Source of the DNA: Phymatolithon calcareum
Taxonomy: Eukaryota; Rhodophyta; Florideophyceae; Hapalidiales
Reading direction: 5' to 3'
DNA length: 64,000 nucleotides
NCBI GenBank assembly: GCA_977006965.1
Contig: OZ345377.1
Location: 496,001-560,000 of the forward strand
The notes beneath the pieces are model-generated. The model was not told the origin of the DNA. It ran no database searches and saw only the letters and a list, made by a program, of their open reading frames with translations. Positions within the stretch are counted from its first letter, which is position 1. The number at the start of each line of letters is the position of its first letter. This document shows positions 40,225 to 50,290 of the stretch, piece after piece. The translations under genes were made by a program, and so were the position numbers.

Positions 40225-43200
40225 TTAATGTGGCTTATATGACTTTCCTGCTTGAGCGCTTTGTCGAGCTTTCGATACTCGGTACGAGTACCTTGCGTCT
40301 TGGAGAGATTCTCTCATTCGATCTTTAAACTCACGTACTGTCTCTACCTGGCATTCCATGTCCGTCAATATATCAATGGGAGACTTTGGAGCCCATCTTA
40401 GGTCAACTTCAAATGGAGACGCACCTAGATCATCACTGATCGCTGAATTGTAGGCAAATTCTGCAGAAGGTAATAAATCATCCCAATCATCTTGATGATA
40501 TGAACAATAGCATCGTAGATAATTCTCAACCATCCTGTTCATTACTTCTGAGGCACCATCTGTCTGAGGGTGGCGACTTGACGACATCTTGAGCTTTATT
40601 CCACACAATGACATCAAGCGATTCCAAAATTTAGACGTGAACTTAGGATCTCTGTCCGAGACTATACTGTCTGGAAATCCATGATATTTAAATATATTGG
40701 AATAGAATGAGTTAGCGACATCAACTGCTGTATCAATTGTCTTTGATGGTATAAAATGAACTCTTCTTGATAAGCGGTCTACCCATGTTGTAATGCAATC
40801 GTAGCCCTTCTTCGTTTTTGGAAGACTGACAATAAAATCTGTTGCCAGCGATCCCCACCTTCTTTCAGGGACTTCCAAGGAACTTGGTTCCGTCAGTTTC
40901 TTTCCTTCGTGATCCTTCTTCTTCTGACAAGTCACACATCCTTGAACATAACGTTTGACATCCCTACTCTTATGCCTCCAATGAAACTTCTGCAACCTTC
41001 CCAATGTCTTAGAAAACCCAAAATGGCCACCAACTTTCGAATCATGAGCCATTTCCATAATATTTGAGATTGATTTCCGAGGAACACAAAGCCTGCCCTC
41101 ATACAGAAGTCTAGTTCCATCACGTTGAAACAGCGGAATCATCTTTTTGATTTGAGCCCTCTTTACAGGGTCCTCGATTTCTTCTCCATTCATGGATCTA
41201 ATAATTTGCCCGAAAAACACGTCTTCCTCATACCTTCCTATTACTGATTCGCTATCAACAAATGGAATTTCTAGTGTGTTAAACGCAACATGTGGTGCTC
41301 TGGACAATACATCCCCTAGGACATGAATCTTTCCGGGCTTTAATGCAATCGGAAAAATTCCGAAATTTCCAAGTGTCTCCAACCACCTTGCCTCTTTTCG
41401 ACTCATCTTTGGCTTCGAGAAAAAGTACTTAAGAACCTGGTTGTCAGTAAAAATCTCAAAACTTGATCCCTCTAAATAACATCTGAATCTCTGCAAAAAA
41501 TATATGAGTCCTAAGAGCTCTCGATCATTCGCTGAATAATCTTGTTCAGTTGGACTTAACTTCTTTGAGAAGAATGCTATCACTCTATCTCTTCCATGAT
41601 CATCAGTCTGTGTCAATGTACCCCCAACAGCAAGCTGCGATGCATCAATGTGTCTCCTGAACGGCTTCTTCCAGTCGGGAGAAATCAATATAGGAGCACT
41701 TGTAATAGACTCCTTTAGCGTTTCGAAGGCCTTGTCGCATTTTTCGTCCCACTTTTTGATACCTTGATCTTTCTTTGTCAGATTCGTGAGAGGTGCTGCT
41801 ATCTCTGAAAACTTTTGAATAAATCTTCGGAAGAACTGCAACAATCCCAAAAAGCTACGAACATCTGTAAGTGTATTAGGTTTTGGCCAAGACTTCAAAA
41901 CTTCTACCTTCTTCGGGTTAACACGGACTCCGTCTTTCCCTATGATAAGTCCAAGAAACTCCATTTCTTCTTTCATGAACTCACATTTCTTAGGTGAAAC
42001 ATATAGTTCGTGTTCCTTCAATCGAGATAGTACTAATTCAACATGTTTCATATGTGACGACTCATCCTTGCTGAAAATGAGCAAGTCATCTATGTAAACG
42101 ACAATAAAGTCGTCGATACAGTCATAGAAAATACGGTTCATTAGTGACTGAAATGTTGCGGGAGCATTACATAGCCCAATGGGCATAACCAAGTACTCAA
42201 ATTGCCCGTACTTAGTGTTGAAAGCAGTTTTTTCAATATCTTCTGGCCGAACTCGTATCTGATGAAAACCAGTCTTTAAGTCTAGCTTGGAGAACACGCA
42301 AGATTCTCCGAGCATGTCAAACATTTCATCTGATCTCGGCAGTGGTGCGTTCATACGATTCAAAGCTCGATAATCTACAACAGCACGTAGAGGCTTGTCC
42401 TTGTCCTTGACGAAAAACAGAGATGCTCCATACGGATATCTGCTGGGACGAATCTTTTTCTTGTTAAGCAACTGGACGATATATTCTTTGCAAGCCTCCA
42501 GTTCGACTGGTGACAACTGATATAGTGAACGATGAGGCGGTTTCATAGCTGTATCTATCTCAATCTCATGGTCCACAGCCCTCTTCGGCGGCAAACCTTC
42601 CGGAAGCTCATCTTGAAACACTTCTTCATATTTTCGCAAAATAGGCTTAATTTTTGGATGCGAGCAATTTAATAACTCTTTCTTGCTCTCAAATGTCTTC
42701 TTCTTACTTCTAATCCCAGTTGAATCAACTACCTGAAATAATTTTAAGTCTTGCGCTCCCCCGCGCTTCTTTATCAGACTTCTAAACTTCTTCACACCAA
42801 GATTCATCACTTGAACCTTTGAAGTTTCATCTTCCTTTGTACTAGATGGCGGAAGAACTTCTGACTCAACCTTTACAACCTGCTTAGAGTATTCAATCCC
42901 CGGGTTGTTGGCAACATGCCATGGCATACCTAAGATAACATCGTACCTGCAACTCGCAAGAACCCAGTTAGAACTATAAACATGGGTCCCAATACGAAGT
43001 TTTGCTCTTAGAATAACTTCAGAAGCGTTCTCTACTGTCTTCTTTTCCGAGTGTCTTACTTGCACATTTCTTTTTACAACTTTAAACAACTCACTGTTGT
43101 TCTTGTAGAAATCACGAGATATTACGTTCGTGTTACATCCGTCATCTTTGAGAACCCTTACTTGTTTTCCAATCATGGAGCCTTCAAGATTGATAAGGGT

Positions 43201-43405
43201 TTCAACCGGTACCACACCGTCATGGATGTCATCATTTTGAAATGTAGAATTCATTTCTGTGGACTTCAGAGGGACTCCTGTCCCCTTGAGCCTCCTTCCA
43301 CGAAGCTCTCTCCGTAACTGCTGCACCTCAGCAGTAAGAACTTCAATTACACTCTTTTCAGGTCCAGCCTGAGCATTCTTTTCAGGTGGACCATCTAGTT
43401 TTCCT
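40225..43405 (-). CDS. Gypsy Pol: protease, reverse transcriptase, RNase H, integrase
   Basis: One frame of about 1,060 codons. It has no ATG at its 5' end and is open into the end of gag in the -1 frame, so it is probably made by -1 frameshifting near GGAAAAC just before the gag stop. Domains in order: retropepsin-like protease (DDGCNTN, with DDG in place of DSG), RT (PYGASLFFV, VDYRALN, LMPIGLCNAPATFQ; catalytic YIDD encoded at 42085-42096), RNase H (RRHIDAS, FTDNQ), integrase zinc-binding H-H-C-C (GGHFGFSKT...CVTCQKKK) and the integrase core (D in LATDFIVSLPKT, D in VSDRDPKF, E in GASEVMNRM). It stops prematurely at 40225 by frameshift. Confidence 0.9.
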
Positions 43406-44189
43406 CTTCAGATGCTGAAGATTTCGAACAGCCACAATCCTCTGCGTCAACGTTACTATAAGAGACGGATTTCTTCGAGCTCTCTCTCGAATGTTTTACG
43501 TTTCTCCTCTCCTTGCTGCACAGCCAAGGGCGACACCCAACAGTTTGGCATTTAAAACATGCATTTTTACGACGAAGATTTTCCAAATTTCCAATCTCCA
43601 TTGGCGTCGCTCCGCTGCCTCCTGAGCCACTGTACGATTGGCCTTGTTTACTCGATGATATCATACGGGCACCGAAAAGAGCACTGTCGACGCTGGGAGC
43701 AATCCTTGAAGCTTGATCAATTGTATTTGTACCAGCTTTGAGCACTTCAAGGCGAATCTCGGGCTTTAATCCTTGACAGAAGCGATCTAACTTCTCTCCT
43801 TCACTCATACCTGCAATCATGAGAGCCATATTCCTGAACTCAGAGAGGTATGCTGAGACAGACGTTCGTTGAACCAGCTTACGCATCTTGTCCCTAATCC
43901 TCTGGACACTATCAAATGTAATAAACTCATTCTTTACCATATTCTCGAAATTTGCCCACGGCACCGGAATTTGATTCGCGGCAACAATCGTATACCACCA
44001 ATTCGCAACGGTGCTAGTGAAAAATGAGGATGCGAAGGATATCTGCGTCGGTTCATCAATCAAGGCGGCATTAGGTCCAACTTGAACAAGCGTAATGTAC
44101 TGCTTAACTTGATAGAGCCAAGATTGAACTGCAAACTGATCTCTCTTCCACGCGAAGTTGTCGGGCTTCTTTGGTTTCAGCTGCGACAT
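43395..44189 (-). CDS. Gypsy Gag (264 aa)
   Basis: Starts at the ATG at 44189 (MSQLKPKKPDNFAWK). Contains the retrotransposon gag helical domain (WLYQVKQYITLV, AANWWYTIVAANQ-type segment, FITFDSVQRIRDKMRKL, YLSEFRNMALMIAG) and a C-terminal zinc knuckle. The knuckle reads CFKCQTVGCRPWLC: the usual histidine of CX2CX4HX4C is a cysteine here. Acidic tail ending SASEEEN. It forms the virus-like particle and binds genomic RNA. Confidence 0.85.
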   Translation of the reverse strand: MSQLKPKKPDNFAWKRDQFAVQSWLYQVKQYITLVQVGPNAALIDEPTQISFASSFFTSTVANWWYTIVAANQIPVPWANFENMVKNEFITFDSVQRIRDKMRKLVQRTSVSAYLSEFRNMALMIAGMSEGEKLDRFCQGLKPEIRLEVLKAGTNTIDQASRIAPSVDSALFGARMISSSKQGQSYSGSGGSGATPMEIGNLENLRRKNACFKCQTVGCRPWLCSKERRNVKHSRESSKKSVSYSNVDAEDCGCSKSSASEEEN

Positions 44190-44489
44190 TGTCTATATCC
44201 AAACTTAGAGAACTTGGTCACTTATAAAACCCTGTATTGATACGTATCTTACCTGATCAAACTCAATGGTGCGTTACTCGAATCTTTGTCCCAGTCGGTC
44301 GTCCTAGGTAACACCTAATAGACGAAAAAATTTAGAGGATACTATGAGCGACTCGGCGCGGATACTACAACACTTAAAAGCTCTAAGACCAATTCAATTT
44401 AGCGAAAGACAAATATGAACTACGATTTTATACCATCCGTCAACGCTCCGGTGCGTTGATGATTTCCTCCCACCAGCTGACTGAAATGG

Positions 44490-44502
44490 CCGGTGCTACC
44501 AG
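44490..44502 (-). other. Primer-binding site of the gypsy element
   Basis: On the minus strand, one base after the 5' LTR, TGGTAGCACCGG. It resembles the initiator-methionine-tRNA type site TGGTAGCGCCG used by Ty elements, with one mismatch in the first ten bases. Confidence 0.6.
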
Positions 44503-44976
44503 TGAAACGGATGGCTTATTCAGGGGTTGAGTTAGCCGGTGGGAGTACTATATTCACAATAAGACTCTTAGTTTCTTTACTTATTTTCAATCGTTGGATT
44601 TCTCCCCTCCTCCGGTCCGCTAGTCGGTATCCGGGTGGACCTTATATAGACATTCCATATTTTCTATATCATAGCACATGCGCACGAAAATGGCACATTC
44701 ACATTTTAGGGGTCTATCTAGAAAGCTCTAGTAGGTTTCTAGAAGTTTCCAGAGAGTTCTATTTCATGTTTCAGATGTTTCTGGAAAGTTCGAATAGTTT
44801 CTAGATGCTTCTACAAGTTTCTACAAGTTTCTAACTGGATTCCAGATCTTTCTAAAAGGATCAATATAATAATAGATCTAGAGCATTTTCGATCAACTTA
44901 CAGTACATTACAAATTACAGCTCCATACAATACAGAAATACGTGAGTATATCATACAGCTGTATGCGTTTGTTACA
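44503..44976 (-). repeat. 5' LTR of the gypsy element (474 bp)
   Basis: Same ends as the 3' LTR, with one extra 10-bp unit (TACAAGTTTC duplicated near 44812-44831) and about six substitutions. Confidence 0.9.
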
Positions 44977-44981
44977 GATTT

Positions 44982-45420
44982 CGTGGATAGTTTACTTTCG
45001 TGTTCAATAGGAACGCAAATGTTTACCCAAGTTGGGTGACGAAATTGGTGTAGCAGAAATGATATAAAAGCTTGCTGGGTGTTCCTCACTGAGAAAGAAC
45101 CAAGCATTAAGAAGAAAACTGAACCCTATCAAGAATTCTCGCACGAGCTAGTGCGGCTAATACCGAACGCCGGAGACGGTGTGTTCCACTCCTCGTAGAC
45201 ACAGCTATCGATTCATAGACCCTTTGGGCACTACAATCATAGAACCGATTATCCTCCAAAGATCCTGCTTCTGGCTGTGAATCTAGGACAACAATCGCTG
45301 ATACCATCTAAGTCATCTCGCCGTTTGGAAAGCTTGGCTTCGCTTGTCATCAGGCCGATATAAGACTACGTCATCTCGCTCGCTGGAGGAAGTTTGGCCA
45401 ATTCGATATTGGAACTTCAT
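44982..45420. other. Spacer between gypsy element and LINE relict
   Basis: Probably includes the decayed 3' untranslated part of the LINE. No open gene. Confidence 0.3.
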
Positions 45421-47437
45421 TTACCAACAAGGCTGAATCAGTTCACCTTCTAGAATATATAACCAAGACGAGTTCGCTCGCCTGACGGAATTTACATGAG
45501 TGCAAAGTAACATCTGTGGGCTGGAGAGTCGGCAGAGCACTCGCATCCGCTCCCTTCGATGTTCGGCATATTTTCCGAAAACGTACCTGAAGAAAAGACC
45601 TTCTGCTGCTTCGATTGCCGATAACAGACGTTTGGTGATCGGAGTCAGGAGAATGGCATACTCCCATTTGGGGAGATTCAATGATTTGAAAATCCTGATG
45701 CAAGTGGCTGGCTGGAATCCTCTGACGTTCACGCCTATTTGGCGGAGTTAGTGTATGCATCCCATCGCATTCCGAACTCTTGAGATTGCTGTATCGTCCG
45801 TGACTAAGTTGTTGTTCATACTGATCCCGAGGCAGGATAGTCTCCAGGCCTGATGCAGCTCTTTTCCTGCAAGGAAAATTTTCTTCTTTGGGAGGCCTTT
45901 GTACTTAAGGACCTCACTCTTCCCTAGCTTTGTGTTCCATTTCATGGAGTTCTCGCCTGCCCACTTCGTGGCTATGTTCAATAGTTTTCGCAACCCTTTG
46001 GCATTCTTTGCCTGAAGAAGAACATCATCAGCAAATAATTTCGCTCGATGTTCAGACACGGTTCTTGGTACTTGGGCGGTGGCTTCGGCGAACGTATCCA
46101 TGAATATATTGTATAGGCATGGACTGAGGGGGGACCCTTGGGGAACACCTCGGTTGATAATGTACCACGTTTTTGTTTCGTCTCCTGCCGACGTGATCCA
46201 CGGCGGTTTCATCAGGTAAGATACCATCCTTGTGATGTATGCCGGTAGCTTGTTCTTCAGTCGTTCAAGGAGGATATCCCTCGGAACGCTGCCATAAGCT
46301 GCAGATAAGTCGAGTACAGCAACGTACGGGTGGCCATTTTGCATAGTACTTTTTGCGCGAAGTATCGCCAGATATGTGCTCTTTTCTCTCCGAAAACCCA
46401 GTTGTGCCATATTGAAGCGGTAGTGAATCCTTATTTATGAGTCCAGCGCAGAGTCGATAATCTTCCTGACCTGACTCAGGAGAGATATAGGCCTGTAGTT
46501 TGCCGCAATGGGCGCTGGACCTTTCTTGTAGAGGAGAATAAGTGTTGCTTTTCGCCATTGGCGTGGAAGGCATATCAGTCGCCCACATGCCTCCCATAAA
46601 GCCAGTATCATGCTGAAACAGACTTCCTTGTTTGCGTGCAACATCTCAACGGCTATCCGGTCTGGGCCAACTGCTTTCCCTCTTGCCGCCCTATTGAATG
46701 CGCTTCGAAGATGCCTTCTCATTGGCCTGTTAACTGTGAACCTCTCAAGATTCACGTCCCAGTCCTTCTCGGCTTTGCACACGCTCGAGATGTACGCGGA
46801 AAACTTGCTCGGGTGCTCTGGGGCTCCTAAGGCCCGGTTCTTCCCAGTTCTTCGCTTCTTGGTTTTCATGACCTTGCTCGCGACGTTTGCAGGCTCGCTA
46901 GGGCCCATCATCTCGATTCCCTCTAGAAATGACTCAAATTGATCCTGCTTCGATTTCCGCACCTTTTTCTTGATCAGCGCTTTGACATTTTTAAGCTCTA
47001 CCATGTCAGCTTGGAGACCCGTCCTTTTAACCCTCGTTCGTTTCTTGGCTAATGGATCGAGCTATCTATTCCAGAAAGTCCTGTATCGTCCCGACCTGGG
47101 CTTTTTGGATGTCCAGGGCTTTGCAAGGTTAGCACAGAGTACATCGTACCATGCATTGAGTTCGTCTTCCTTGTTAGAAGCGCGCAGTTTTTCTATCATA
47201 CCTGGCCCATGTTGATATTTCCGAACTGGCTTGCGCCGCTCGTTCTGCAAACTTCCCTGCTGCTCTGGATACGAACTTTTTTCTCTTCTCCGCAACGATT
47301 TTGTGGTTCAGGAATCGCATTCGTACCGGTAGGTGCTCGGTGTTTCCTTCCCACAATCCATTTTGAACATACGGGAGCTTCGATTCCGCTGCCTTCGTCA
47401 GAAAGATGCCGATGTTACTCCTCCCTTGATTTGTCAC
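45421..47437 (-). pseudogene. LINE (non-LTR retrotransposon) relict: end of endonuclease, reverse transcriptase, C-terminal domain
   Basis: Minus strand. From the 5' side: GNTEHLPVRMRFL (last motif of an APE endonuclease, usual form SDHxP), a linker, a 1-nt frameshift near 47200, then one frame from about 47295 to 45421. That frame is broken only by TAG at 47062, TAA at 46435 and TAA at about 45745. RT blocks: KAVGPDRIAVEML, RKATLILLYKKG, NYRPISLLS, GFRREKST, AVLDLSAAYGSVPRDIL, GVPQGSPLSPCLYNIF and the catalytic FADDVLL. The C-terminal part is NVRGFQPATCIRIFKSL. It is truncated at the 5' end (most of EN and any ORF1 absent). A related active LINE could supply the machinery for the short retroposons nearby. 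Confidence 0.8.
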
Positions 47438-48702
47438 AAATGTTGGGCTACTCGCTGTCCTTATTCTCCAATTGTACTTAGCTGCCCAGGAAACAATTTT
47501 GGTCCCCTCCAGTTGCTCTTGTGGTCCCTAAGCACTCTGGGCGGTACAGCGCTTTGCCAGTGTTGGCTCAGTTTAAGCTGCTGAGCGTCTGAAATGTCAT
47601 CGTCAGAGTTCTCTGCTTTGACGTTGGCATTATTGATGACTTAATCTTAGTCTTCTTCAAAGGATGACGAATTAGGACACATTTCACGCGATATGACATG
47701 CTCGCGCGACAATTGACTTTTTCCATGAGTACATTCTAAACGATACCACTTACATTTTTTTTGACTTCAAAAAGGCTCCGTATAGTCTGGAGTACTCTGC
47801 GAGACCGTTTATCGATGCTACCCTTGTGTGTACTGATGCAACGGCCACGCGCGGCCCGTGTTTTTCTCCTCCAAAGGCAGGTCTAGTACTTCTAAGTGAA
47901 CAGCCTATTTTCGTTGCTAGCGCCGAACAAGGCGAATTTAAGGCAGTAGTGTGGATACTCCTCGCACAGAAGATAACCTACGCTTTGCGAATATGGCATG
48001 ATCGATCTGTTTAGAATTTGCTTTATGGATTTTTTCGAGCTTTCAAATCGCCCTCAATTGAAGGGGCTGTCAAATAGACACTACAGATTAAATATTTCTA
48101 ACAACTAGCAAACCGAAGAAAGCCGGATTAAGAAACTGGTAGCCTATTTGTTCTATATCTACAAACTTTACCGTAGTTGTACTGATCGTACTCTCTCAAG
48201 CCGGTAACACAACACAAAAATGAAATGGAAGTTAAGAGGAAACACCATTGTGAATTCACAGCCTCCAAGTGTCCCGATAGTTAACTTAAAACTGTCAGTG
48301 AATATGGAAGCTTGATCCAAGTTCAGTAGGTCTTCAGGCAGGGCACAGTGTGAACTCCGTCCGGAGCGATGGGCCTAAAGAATCGTACTTCCCGTCATTT
48401 TCAATTGTCTGTTTGATTAGGTGCTTTACCTTTGGAAGTACTCAGAAATACCGCAGTGCGCAGGAGAATCAAACAAGACGTTTCCTCATTTTTCCTTTTC
48501 CCGTATTGGGGCTCGCAGCAATTCGAGGGTCTAACATTCTTCCATTCTATCCTTGATGCTAGAGAGCCCGCCGCATTTCCATGTCGCAACTTGGAGCTTG
48601 GTAGAGAAACTTATCCCTTTCCGAATGGCTTCTCTGCCTCTTGCTCGCCCCTTTCGGGACCCACAAGCCAGTCTACACAGTTGTATTAAACTGGGCCTCA
48701 TT
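47438..48702. other. Unassigned spacer
   Basis: Short frames only; the LINE may continue a little further in decayed form. No recognised gene. Confidence 0.3.
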
Positions 48703-48791
48703 CTCCCATCGAAGGAGAAGAAGAAGAAAGGTTATTTTTATTTAAAAGTTACCAGCGGATCTGCTGACGCTTGGGGCTCCCATCGAAGGAG
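48703..48791 (-). mobile_element. 59-bp retroposon 3' end with perfect 15-bp target-site duplication
   Basis: The insert 48718-48776 is only the type-C 3' end (AGCGTCAGCAGATCCGC...AACTTTTAAATAAAAATAACC and a TTC tail on the minus strand). It is flanked by CTCCCATCGAAGGAG at 48703-48717 and 48777-48791. An extreme 5' truncation typical of target-primed reverse transcription. Confidence 0.75.
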
Positions 48792-48911
48792 CAGCACAGA
48801 TGTAGTGGTCGCTTTTCACTGTCCTCCAATCCTGCGGCCGCCAGTGCGAGCATCTTTCGCACTACACGTACATCAAAGAGGTGCGATGGTATGGCAACAA
48901 CTTGGTCGGTT

Positions 48912-49400
48912 TCTACTATTTCTTTTGAATTTGGAATTTATTAAACGCCCTCAGTAACACTCATGAGACTGCAAGGGAGATGCGTTTCAGCAGCTACTTT
49001 GTAGCTTCGATCATATATTCAAATACTTGTAACCCGGGTTAACGTCGTAGCCCTAGCTGCAAAAACCCTCTCCTGTAAAAGGGCGGAGGGAAAAGCTTGG
49101 GGTCCACTGATCAGATTTCCTCAATTGGCGCCTTGTCTATTCCATGTCGTCGTAAAAGACGATAGTGAAGAAGAGTAGCTTGTCTAGAGCTTTTTCAGTG
49201 ATATTAATCTCCTCTTTGGTCAGTTGATATCTTCCGAGGTATTCTTCCAGGTTGCTCATGAGGATTGGTACAGTATCACCGAACTTGTCTGTAAGAAGTG
49301 ATGTGCTCATTGGGGGGAACCGACCGAATGCCCACTTTACCGCTAATTGGCGGTGTCGTGTTTTCGGGAGTCTGATAATCGCCGGGGTGGTCTCTACTAT
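48912..49400 (-). mobile_element. Short retroposon with 8-bp target-site duplication
   Basis: Element 48920-49392 on the minus strand, flanked by TCTACTAT at 48912-48919 and 49393-49400. The 3' end is GAGGGCGTTTAATAAATTCC (type B) and then an A-rich tail. It carries an open 3' part of the KWxFG-domain gene. Confidence 0.65.
49137..49392 (-). CDS. Retroposon KWxFG-domain protein, best-preserved core (5' truncated)
   Basis: Open without stops through the element: PAIIRLPKTRHRQLAVKWAFGRFPPMSTSLLTDKFGDTV, then a helical part (LEEYLGRYQLTKEEINITEKALDKLL) and FYDDME-stop at 49137. The 5' end of the gene is lost by truncation, and there is no ATG before the MSTS methionine. This copy gives the cleanest version of the domain core. 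The alternation of basic (RHRQLAVKW) and hydrophobic residues would suit RNA binding, but that is speculation. Confidence 0.55.
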
Positions 49401-49444
49401 GCCTGGACGCCGCCTGCATATTCATGAGTAATAGTTCCAGAGGG

Positions 49445-49700
49445 GGATATGTGTTGATTTATTTTTAAAAGCTCCCAAGGCCTCTCTTCAAGAGTAACAG
49501 GGCCGCTTTTGCACGATTTTCTAAGCTAACGTAGTTTGATTATTCAGTATATCCTTGATTCGTATTTCCCTCCCAACAAGTGCTCTAGTGAGTCGCTTAC
49601 ATTCATATTCAATTTCAGGACTAATCTTGGATGAAGATAGAATGCGTTGGAGCGCGACCAGCTCAAGCACGGCCGTGACACCAAAGTATTCACCTAGTAC
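49445..49700 (-). pseudogene. A-type retroposon ORF, C-terminal part with 3' end
   Basis: The minus-strand frame reads TAVLELVALQRILSSSKISPEIEYECKRLTRALVGREIRIKDILNNQTTLA-stop (stop near 49524), then GGGAGCTTTTAAAAATAAATCAAC at about 49452-49478. It shows the intact C-terminus that is interrupted by two stops in the 38.6 kb copy. Confidence 0.55.
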
Positions 49701-49782
49701 TGACTAGTGCCAAACACATAGTAGTTCTACTTGACGATAATAGAAGCAATGAAGTATGTTTAGCGTTTAAAGGAGTTGGACG

Positions 49783-50189
49783 TTATGAGAAAAGCATTAC
49801 AAAAAGCGGAACAAGGAGAAATATCGAACAAGGTCCGAGAAATAATCGAAATATATATAGTCACAGGAAGAAAAAGGAAGACAGTGTTAATCTCCGTTGA
49901 ATTGTCCAAACTACGAGGGACAATACCATACGGCTGAGACGCCTAAGAATGAAATTTAATAGTCCGCTATTGTAGAGAAAATCATTGCTGGGTGAGTACT
50001 TTGGTATTACAGCGGTAGTTGAGCTGGTTGTCCACCAACTCATTTTATCATCATCGCAATCTCCCACATCAGGGCCCATCTATGGACCCTGATGTGGGAG
50101 ATGAGTGCAAAACGAATCACACGTGCACATGTTAGTAGAGAAATACGAATCAAGAAGGCCATGATGACCAGAATACACTACATTAGAAA
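49783..50189 (+). pseudogene. A-type retroposon ORF, plus strand, with an internal inverted duplication
   Basis: Reads MRKALQKAEQGEISNKVREIIEIY...RKTVLISVELSKLRGTI, aligned with EALKQAEEGMVSKTGRIREAAKIW...RTVKIPVDMPNELTGVL of the 38.7 kb copy, then decays with several stops. Near 50059-50102 it contains a palindrome absent from the paralogous copy at 29.8 kb. Confidence 0.55.
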
Positions 50190-50290
50190 ACCTTTTTTTT
50201 AAAATTCAAGTTTTTCAAATGCGCCACAGACTTCCGAAGATATGGGCAAGGCTTCCTCAGATGGTACTTATCTTTGTGCAGCGCACGAAG
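50190..50290 (-). repeat. Type-D retroposon 3' end
   Basis: Minus-strand GAGGAAGCCTTGCCCATATC...GAAGTCTGTGG followed by an A-rich tail (plus-strand T run at about 50192). It matches the 3' ends at 26.95 and 58.3 kb. It is inserted just after the A-type copy at 49.8-50.2 kb. Its 5' extent is not defined. Confidence 0.5.

Larger units (their letters stand above)
39239..44981 (-). mobile_element. Ty3/gypsy chromovirus LTR retrotransposon, complete but disabled
   Basis: Two LTRs (39244-39707 and 44503-44976) flanked by the 5-bp target duplication GATTT (39239-39243 and 44977-44981). Transcribed on the minus strand, with gag then pol in the order PR-RT-RH-IN-chromodomain. A primer-binding site and a polypurine tract are next to the LTRs. 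The LTRs differ at about 6 substitutions plus one 10-bp duplication, roughly 1.3%, indicating a young insertion. Pol has frameshifts near its 3' end, so this copy is not autonomous. Confidence 0.92.

Noticed and set aside
43395-43405. Canonical slippery heptamer for gag-pol frameshifting
   Set aside because: GGAAAAC at the overlap does not fit X-XXY-YYZ strictly. I keep -1 frameshifting as likely from the frame arrangement but do not name the site as proven.
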